Shown here in pieces: positions 5,527 to 10,259 of a stretch of DNA of 10,259 bases. Positions within the stretch are counted from its first letter, which is position 1, and the number at the start of each line of letters is the position of its first letter. A program made the translations under genes and the position numbers. This stretch comes from an uncultured Ruminococcus sp. (lineage in GTDB: Bacteria > Bacillota > Clostridia > Oscillospirales > Acutalibacteraceae): the NCBI GenBank assembly GCA_902766305.1, contig CACXDE010000316.1, positions 1-10,259 of the forward strand, read 5' to 3'. Under the pieces are notes generated by a model. That model was not told where the DNA came from. It worked only from the letters and a program-made list of their open reading frames with translations, and did not search any database.

Positions 5527-5982
5527 ATGAGATGTCCGTATTGCGGATGTGAGGAAAGCAAGGTTGTCGATTCAAGACCGACTGACGAAGGCGAAAGAAT
5601 ACGAAGACGGCGGGAATGCCTTAACTGCATGAAACGCTTTACAACATATGAGATAGTCGAAACTACACCTCTGATGGTAATAAAGCGTGACAACTCCCGT
5701 GAACCGTTTGACCGTGAAAAGCTGACAAACGGCGTTCTGCGTGCCTGCGAGAAACGTCCGATATCTCTTGATCAGATCGATGCAGTCATTGACAAAGTCG
5801 AATCAAAGGTATACGGCGGTATGGAAAGAGAAGTATCTTCCAAAAAGGTCGGTGAGATAACGCTTGAATTTCTGAAAGAACTTGACGAAGTCGCATATGT
5901 TCGCTTTGCCTCAGTATACCGGCAGTTTGCGGATATCCATTCATTTATGGCAGAACTTGAAAAAATGCTCAAAGAAAGATGA
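5527..5982 (+). CDS. nrdR: Transcriptional repressor NrdR
   Basis: This 151-residue protein is the full normal length for NrdR, the nucleotide-sensing repressor of ribonucleotide reductase genes. The N-terminal zinc ribbon is complete, with Cys3, Cys6, Cys31 and Cys34 (MRCPYC and ECLNC), and the basic stretch GERIRRRRE lies between. An ATP-cone domain follows at about 48-138, beginning [17 protein letters not shown] and binding ATP/dATP. AAGGAGG at 5511-5517 sits nine bases before the ATG. It lies 28 bases after the isomerase gene and 12 before the nitroreductase gene. No paired NrdR box and no ribonucleotide reductase gene were seen in the window, so its targets lie elsewhere. In many bacteria nrdR sits next to unrelated genes, so no link with its neighbours should be assumed. 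Confidence 0.97.
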   Translation: MRCPYCGCEESKVVDSRPTDEGERIRRRRECLNCMKRFTTYEIVETTPLMVIKRDNSREPFDREKLTNGVLRACEKRPISLDQIDAVIDKVESKVYGGMEREVSSKKVGEITLEFLKELDEVAYVRFASVYRQFADIHSFMAELEKMLKER

Positions 5983-5994
5983 AAGGTGATCTAT

Positions 5995-6516
5995 ATGAAC
6001 AATTTTCTTAAATTAGCAAAGGACAGATACTCAGCTCGTAAATTTGTAGAAGCAGATATCCCTCAGAAGGATATTGATTCAATAATCGAAGCAGGACGCT
6101 GCGCTCCTACAGCGGTAAATTATCAGCCTGTAAAAATATGGGCTTTTTGCAGTGAAGAGTCACGGCAGAAGCTTCTCACCTGTACAAAAATGCAGTTCAT
6201 AGCTCCGGCAAAGGTTATTTTTATGATCGGTGCTAAAAAGGAAGGTGCTTGGGTTCGTCCTTTCGACAGCAAGAATTTCTCTGAAATAGACGCTTCAATA
6301 GTTGCAACTCATATGATGCTCCAGATACATGATCTTGGTTACGGCTCCACATGGATAGGACATTTTGATCCTGACAAGGTTAAGGAGCTTTTCCCGGATG
6401 CCGCAGAATACGAGCTTATAGCACTTCTGCCTGTCGGTGTTATCGCTGATGACTGCGAACCTTCTCCACGTCACAGCCAGTTCAAGACTGATGATGAGCT
6501 TGTTACTGTATACTGA
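5995..6516 (+). CDS. Nitroreductase family FMN oxidoreductase
   Basis: This 173-residue protein belongs to the nitroreductase family: FMN-dependent, usually dimeric, reducing nitro compounds, quinones or flavins with NAD(P)H. The FMN phosphate-binding RYSARKF (11-17) and the family motif GRCAPTAVNYQP (34-45) are both present, as is the later GYGSTWIGHF (115-124), which in relatives sits over the flavin. Length fits the short single-domain subgroup. The start at 5995 follows AAAGGTGAT; an in-frame GTG at 5986 overlaps that site and is rejected. It is the last gene of the run, with only 12 bases after the nrdR stop. The substrate is unknown. If the upstream palindrome is a peroxide-responsive site, a redox role would fit, but that is inference. 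Confidence 0.9.
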   Translation: MNNFLKLAKDRYSARKFVEADIPQKDIDSIIEAGRCAPTAVNYQPVKIWAFCSEESRQKLLTCTKMQFIAPAKVIFMIGAKKEGAWVRPFDSKNFSEIDASIVATHMMLQIHDLGYGSTWIGHFDPDKVKELFPDAAEYELIALLPVGVIADDCEPSPRHSQFKTDDELVTVY

Positions 6517-6527
6517 ACAGTAGTTCT

Positions 6528-6660
6528 CTTGGGGGAAACCCTTTTGAAAAGGGGGGCGGGATACCCCGACAGGTTAAATATATTTATTCTTTAATCAATA
6601 AAGGTTTGTGAAAGAACCTGATTTATAGGGGGCACAGGCTCTGTGTCCCCAAACCCCTTT
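6528..6660. repeat. Intergenic palindromic repeats between nitroreductase and response regulator genes
   Basis: The 188-base gap holds several hairpin blocks: CCCTT/AAGGG (6539-6543 and 6549-6553) within a GGGGGAAACCC setting, CGGG/CCCG around 6557-6568, and a strong 10-bp stem GGGGGCACAG/CTGTGTCCCC (6628-6637 and 6641-6650, one G-U pair, loop GCT). The last is followed by AAACCCC, so the shared core CCCCAAACCCC is at 6647-6657. None carries a T-run, so they are poor terminators as they stand. No convincing promoter for the regulator was found in the AT-rich stretch between them. Confidence 0.55.
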
Positions 6661-6704
6661 CCTGAAACTTTTAATTTTTCATCACTATACACGGAGTTGA
6701 TTTG

Positions 6705-7382
6705 ATGCAAAAAATACTAATAGTAGACGACGAGCCTGATATTACCACACTCATAAAGCGTTATGCCGTGCGTGAAGGATATGATGTAACCACCGTTGAC
6801 GACGGAAGCAAAGCTATAGAAATCTGTAAAACAGAGGACTTTGATATAATTGTCATGGACGTGATGATGCCGGATACAGACGGGTTTACAGCCTGCCGTA
6901 AAATACACGAGACAAAGGATATACCTGTCCTGATGCTCTCCGCAAGAGGAACAGAATATGATAAGCTGTTCGGATTTGAAGTAGGCGTTGATGATTATGT
7001 CACAAAGCCCTTCTCACCGAAGGAGCTTATGGCAAGAATTAAAGTCATACTCAGAAGACACAAAAAAACTGCACCTAAAAATGAAGATACAATAAAGATA
7101 CAGGGGCTGGAAATTAATCTTCCCGGACATACAGTTACTGTAGACGGAGAAAAAACAGACCTGACAGCAAAGGAGTACGGCATACTTGAATATCTTGTCA
7201 AAAACAAAGGCATTGTCCTGTCAAGAGATCAGATACTAAGCGAAGTATGGGGATACGATTATTTCGGCGATGACAGAACGGTTGACTGGCAGATAAAGCT
7301 GCTCAGGGGCAAGCTTGGTAAATACAGGGAGCATATTCAGACTATAAGAGGAGCTGGATACAAATTTGAGGATAAAAACTAA
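6705..7382 (+). CDS. OmpR/PhoB-family response regulator
   Basis: This 225-residue two-domain transcription factor receives a phosphate from the sensor kinase encoded next to it. The receiver domain (about 1-118) has the acidic pair Asp8-Asp9, the phospho-acceptor Asp52 in MDVMMP, Ser79 in MLSA and Lys101 in the TKPF motif, all intact. A winged-helix DNA-binding domain (about 128-225) ends with DDRTVDWQIKLLRGKLG and TIRGAGYKF; the more usual family form is RTVDvHIxxLRxKL. GGAG at 6693-6696 precedes the ATG by eight bases. Its last five codons overlap the kinase start by 17 bases, implying coupled translation. Its targets cannot be read here; overall form is close to the VanR/PhoP-like regulators of Firmicutes. 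Confidence 0.93.
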   Translation: MQKILIVDDEPDITTLIKRYAVREGYDVTTVDDGSKAIEICKTEDFDIIVMDVMMPDTDGFTACRKIHETKDIPVLMLSARGTEYDKLFGFEVGVDDYVTKPFSPKELMARIKVILRRHKKTAPKNEDTIKIQGLEINLPGHTVTVDGEKTDLTAKEYGILEYLVKNKGIVLSRDQILSEVWGYDYFGDDRTVDWQIKLLRGKLGKYREHIQTIRGAGYKFEDKN

Positions 7383-8859
7383 ATCATTCGGATTCAAGCT
7401 GTGGTTATACTTTATGCTTTTTACAGCCCTTATATTTACCATTCTCTGGCTTTTGCAGACAGTTTTTCTGCAAAGCTTCTACAACCGTATGCTGATAAAC
7501 AATACCGTATCCGCAGCCGAAAAAATAATTGACAACAGTACCCGTGAGGATATAAATGATATTATTGACGAACTGACGCATGACAATTCCCTTCTTGTTT
7601 TTATTACGGACGAGGACGGAAATTTACTGTACAGCTCGGATGAATTTAAGGGAATACATTCTAAGCTGAAATCAGAATCAATGAACAAGCCTGACCGCAA
7701 GGATAATTCCGAAAATTCTTCCACACCGCCTGATAATAAAAACTTCCGCATGGAACGCCGTGGAAACTATGATTCTCTCCCTATGATATATGATACATTT
7801 CTGGAAACGCTGAAATCATCCGGCAAAGATAATAATGAATATTATTCAGACAGTCTGTATATCTACGGATCATACATAGATTATTGCGGTGAGGATGGAA
7901 AGTCCGTACTCTATGTGAGCGCCACTATAGATACACTTGGCTCGTCCGTTACCATTATCCGTATGCAGCTTCTGTGGGTAACTCTTTTATCTCTCTTTGT
8001 AGGCTTTATATTATCGTGGTTTATTGCAAGAAGGTTTTCAAGACCTCTGGACAGTCTGTCTGAAAAGGCAAAGAAGCTTGGCGGTGAAGAATATGAGCCT
8101 GATTTCAAGAAAGGTTTCTGCATGGAGCTTGACGAACTCAGCGATACGCTTGACAAAACAAACACAAAGCTGAAGGAATCAAGAGACTTTCAGATAGAAC
8201 TGCTTGCAAATGTTTCACACGATCTGCGCACTCCCGTAACGATGATAAAGGGCTATGCAGAGATGATACGGGATATTTCCTGGGAGGATGAAAAGCAATG
8301 CGGCGAGGATATTGCTGTTATAGTAAAGGAAGCGGACAGGCTTACAGTGCTTGTAAATGAGATAATGGCATATTCTGAGCTTAAATCAACAGACAGCATA
8401 GACGAATTAACAGAAATTAATCTTAGCCGTCTTGTACAAAAAGCTGCGGACAGATTTGAAACTCTCAACAAGCCCGAAGGTATTACAGTTGAAAAAAATA
8501 TTGAAGAAAAAATAGTCATAAAAGGCAGCAGCGGTCATCTGGAAAGAGCGTTATACAATCTTATGGATAATGCGTTCAGGCATACGAACGAAAGCAAAAA
8601 GATTTGCGTCACACTCAAGCATGAAACAGACTCTGCTGTAATAGAAGTTCATGATTTTGGCGAAGGGATACCTGAAACCGAAATAGAACATATCTGGGAC
8701 AGGTACTATACATCAAGAATGAGAAAAGGGCACGGAGTTTCAGGTCTTGGTCTTGCCATAGTAAAGCAGGTAACGCAGCTTCACGGCGGAGAATGCTATG
8801 TTAAAACAGAACAGGGGAAAGGAAGCTCCTTCTTCATCCGTATAAAAACTGAACAGTAA
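7366..8859 (+). CDS. Membrane sensor histidine kinase, partner of the adjacent response regulator
   Basis: This 497-residue kinase has a first membrane helix (about 10-31), an extracytoplasmic sensor region (about 32-196) and a second helix (about 201-220). A HAMP linker follows (about 221-273), then the phospho-acceptor H-box VSHDLRTP with His285, N-box NLMDNAFRH (398-406), G1 HDFGEGIP (429-436) and G2 GVSGLGLAIVKQ (457-468), then the closing strand to 497. All catalytic boxes are intact. The sensor region carries a hydrophilic, probably disordered insert at about 100-137 rich in Asn, Ser, Lys and Asp. The start is a TTG at 7366, 12 bases after AAGAGGAG and overlapping the regulator gene; the next ATG would remove half of the first membrane helix. 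The ligand is unknown. Confidence 0.92.
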   Translation: MRIKTKSFGFKLWLYFMLFTALIFTILWLLQTVFLQSFYNRMLINNTVSAAEKIIDNSTREDINDIIDELTHDNSLLVFITDEDGNLLYSSDEFKGIHSKLKSESMNKPDRKDNSENSSTPPDNKNFRMERRGNYDSLPMIYDTFLETLKSSGKDNNEYYSDSLYIYGSYIDYCGEDGKSVLYVSATIDTLGSSVTIIRMQLLWVTLLSLFVGFILSWFIARRFSRPLDSLSEKAKKLGGEEYEPDFKKGFCMELDELSDTLDKTNTKLKESRDFQIELLANVSHDLRTPVTMIKGYAEMIRDISWEDEKQCGEDIAVIVKEADRLTVLVNEIMAYSELKSTDSIDELTEINLSRLVQKAADRFETLNKPEGITVEKNIEEKIVIKGSSGHLERALYNLMDNAFRHTNESKKICVTLKHETDSAVIEVHDFGEGIPETEIEHIWDRYYTSRMRKGHGVSGLGLAIVKQVTQLHGGECYVKTEQGKGSSFFIRIKTEQ

Positions 8860-8865
8860 AAATAT

Positions 8866-8916
8866 TCTCCCCACACTCTCATTTCATTAATGACTGTGTG
8901 GGAAGACGGTTTTTTT
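8866..8916. terminator. Bidirectional terminator between convergent genes
   Basis: CCCACAC (8870-8876) pairs with GTGTGGG (8896-8902), and after one mismatch TCT pairs with AGA (8866-8868 and 8904-8906). On the plus strand a run of seven T follows at 8910-8916. On the minus strand the hairpin is followed by AATATTTTT. It therefore serves both the histidine kinase gene (end 8859) and the leftward DUF4956 gene (end 8920). Confidence 0.75.
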
Positions 8917-8919
8917 ATA

Positions 8920-9591
8920 TCAAAGCTGATTATTAGCCTCTGTGTACGGAAGAATGGATATTTCAAGATTGCCGTTCTTTGTACGGAGTTCATCTATGAA
9001 GGCTTTTTCCTCTGCTGTATCCTTCATTTGTATTTTGAAGGACAGACGGAACATTGAGCCCATACCTGTTGTCTTTACACCGGCATTTTCATAGTTGACA
9101 AGATAGTGCTTGAAGATATCTGTGAATGCGTCCTTGTATTCAAGAGATTCAGGAATGGTTATTTTAAGCAGCCTGTCCTCTGCCATCCTTTTATGTTCAA
9201 ATATCGGCAGCAGAGATATTACCACATATATTACTGCAAGGCAAAGCAAAATTATAACACCGTAGGCTACATAACCCATTCCGAATGCTATACCGGAACC
9301 CATCGCGATAAGGATTGCTGCTATTTCATCAACACTTCCCGGTGCGCTTCTGAAACGGATAAGACCAAAGGCACTGCCCACTGCAACACCTGCGCCGATA
9401 TTGCCGCTGACGAAGGTTATCACCGCTGAAACAATGAACGGTACTATTGAAATAACAAGGAAAAATCTCTTTCTTGAACGAATGCGGAAGGACATTATCC
9501 ACGCAAATACTATTCCGGCAGCTATTGACGCTCCTGCCATTATAAAAAATTCTGATACTGTTACAGGTACAGAGTAAATCGAATCAAACAT
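8920..9591 (-). CDS. DUF4956 family integral membrane protein
   Basis: This 223-residue protein has four or five hydrophobic helices between residues 13 and 130 and a cytosolic-looking C-terminal domain (about 136-223) that alternates strands and helices. The family signature is the loop GSAFGLIRFRSAPGSVDEIA (72-91) between helices, with conserved Arg79 and Arg81, followed by a glycine-rich helix. DUF4956 proteins are repeatedly encoded beside VTC-domain proteins, as here; the VTC gene ends 34 bases upstream. GAAAGGAAG precedes the ATG at 9591, and the gene ends at a shared terminator. A role as membrane partner or channel for the VTC protein's product is plausible but unproven. Confidence 0.87.
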   Translation of the reverse strand: MFDSIYSVPVTVSEFFIMAGASIAAGIVFAWIMSFRIRSRKRFFLVISIVPFIVSAVITFVSGNIGAGVAVGSAFGLIRFRSAPGSVDEIAAILIAMGSGIAFGMGYVAYGVIILLCLAVIYVVISLLPIFEHKRMAEDRLLKITIPESLEYKDAFTDIFKHYLVNYENAGVKTTGMGSMFRLSFKIQMKDTAEEKAFIDELRTKNGNLEISILPYTEANNQL

Positions 9592-9625
9592 ATGTATCTT
9601 CCTTTCAGTTTATAAATTTATATCT

Positions 9626-10259
9626 TTATCTGTTGACCGTTTGCTGGGCAGCTCTCTTGTATGCTTCACCGTATTTTGAAAAGCTGTTTTTGTAGATATG
9701 GCCCTTTGTAAGTATCGCTGACAGCCACAAGGGTACAGCCTCCTGTACTTTTACTTCCAGTATTGTCCAGCCCTCTTTAAGAAGAGAATTGCCGTCCATT
9801 GAAACCCTCAGATCAAGATCTTCATATCTGTAACGGGGATTGTGGTCTATTGTGAGTCTTAGATCACCGCCCGGCTGGAAGTAAGCTATCCTGTCATATA
9901 TTATCATACATGCCGGGACAAGCGTCTCATAATAGTCACGGAAGGTCGTTATCTCACTGTTGATCTGACCGCCGGCGCATATATCGCCCTCATAGTCAAA
10001 GAACTTTTTCACCAGCGGTATAGTTGTACTTACTCTTCGCTTGTACACTATACCGTAAGCTTTTCTTTTCAGCTCTAAAAATACCGGAGATTCATCTTCC
10101 GCAATACCGTAAGACCTCAGTCTTATTTTCTCCTTAAAGAGCGGCTTTTCAAGAGATGTTCTTATAAGTCTGTAATCGGGTGTATCATAGTAAAGTGAAG
10201 CTATGGATGTCAGTCCGAATTTATCTATCTCCATATGCCCCTTAACGCTTTCCTTAAAA
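9626..10259 (-). CDS. VTC-domain protein, polyphosphate-polymerase type (partial, N-terminus outside window)
   Basis: The reading frame is open to the window edge, giving 210 complete codons of a VTC-domain protein, a member of the triphosphate tunnel metalloenzyme fold that in yeast Vtc4 makes polyphosphate from ATP. Tunnel-lining motifs are visible in order: SLYYDTP, FKEKIRLRSYG, FLELKRKAYGIVYKRR, YDRIAYF, LRLTIDHNPRYR, ILEVKVQE and the closing NSFSKYGEAY. The charged Lys/Arg/Glu set is intact, so catalysis is possible. An ATG at 10234 exists, but in-frame codons continue upstream (KESVKGH before MEIDKFG) in a way that fits the family, so the true start is probably beyond 10259. It is the upstream gene of the pair with DUF4956, 34 bases apart. 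Relatives in Ruminococcus often neighbour CotH-type genes, which would lie outside this window. Confidence 0.88.
   Translation of the reverse strand, partial: FKESVKGHMEIDKFGLTSIASLYYDTPDYRLIRTSLEKPLFKEKIRLRSYGIAEDESPVFLELKRKAYGIVYKRRVSTTIPLVKKFFDYEGDICAGGQINSEITTFRDYYETLVPACMIIYDRIAYFQPGGDLRLTIDHNPRYRYEDLDLRVSMDGNSLLKEGWTILEVKVQEAVPLWLSAILTKGHIYKNSFSKYGEAYKRAAQQTVNR

Noticed and set aside
6681..6692. CACTATACAC resembling half of an NrdR box upstream of the response regulator
   Set aside because: NrdR boxes occur as spaced pairs of a longer palindrome; only a partial single match is present.
9106..9429. 107-codon plus-strand open frame antisense to the DUF4956 gene
   Set aside because: Cys/Tyr/His-rich nonsense-like product, no ribosome binding site, and the minus frame encodes a recognised family.

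Overview
The window looks like chromosomal DNA of a Gram-positive Clostridia member, most likely a Ruminococcus-like gut Oscillospiraceae. The evidence is strong AGGAGG-type ribosome binding sites, sigma-A-type promoters with TATAAT boxes, moderate GC with AT-rich intergenic DNA, and characteristic families: a DUF4854-like anchored protein, a VTC-domain/DUF4956 pair, an FlK-like thioesterase and NrdR. This placement is inferred from gene content. No rRNA, tRNA, CRISPR array, transposase or phage gene was seen.

Layout. (1) At 2-76 there is probably the last 24 codons of a rightward gene, followed by a hairpin at 123-150. (2) At 184-1047 (-) lies a thioredoxin-reductase-like flavoprotein. It is divergent from 1367-2377 (+), a membrane-anchored protein with a repetitive Asn/Gly/Ser/Tyr-rich N-terminus. 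The 319-base gap between them holds two back-to-back promoters, a perfect 8-bp inverted repeat lying between the two -10 boxes and overlapping the rightward -35, and a GC-rich palindromic block in the leader of the flavoprotein gene. (3) A strong terminator and a small MITE-like element (2432-2548) precede an FlK-type thioesterase (2540-2932, -). (4) A five-gene rightward run (3102-6516) follows, with gaps of 12-28 bases: HGSNAT/DUF1624-type membrane acyltransferase, an unrecognised membrane protein, a sugar-phosphate isomerase-like TIM barrel, nrdR and a nitroreductase. It starts from a good promoter whose -10 coincides with a PerR/Fur-like 7-1-7 palindrome. (5) A repeat-filled gap (6517-6704) leads to an OmpR-family response regulator overlapping its sensor histidine kinase (6705-8859). 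(6) A bidirectional terminator separates these from a leftward operon of a VTC polyphosphate-polymerase-type protein (cut by the window edge) and a DUF4956 membrane protein.

How the genes may work together. The flavoprotein, the PerR-like box, the nitroreductase and NrdR have a loose redox/nucleotide flavour, but the sequence does not show that they form one pathway. The two-component system is a self-contained unit with an extracytoplasmic sensor. The VTC/DUF4956 pair is a recurrent bacterial gene pair whose joint function is poorly defined. Most genes are ordinary housekeeping or accessory genes. The items most worth a second look are the regulatory palindromes, the prion-like repeat protein, the flavoprotein lacking the NADPH arginine motif, the unrecognised membrane protein, and the intergenic repeat elements. 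I did not find a clear new multi-gene defence or biosynthetic system.
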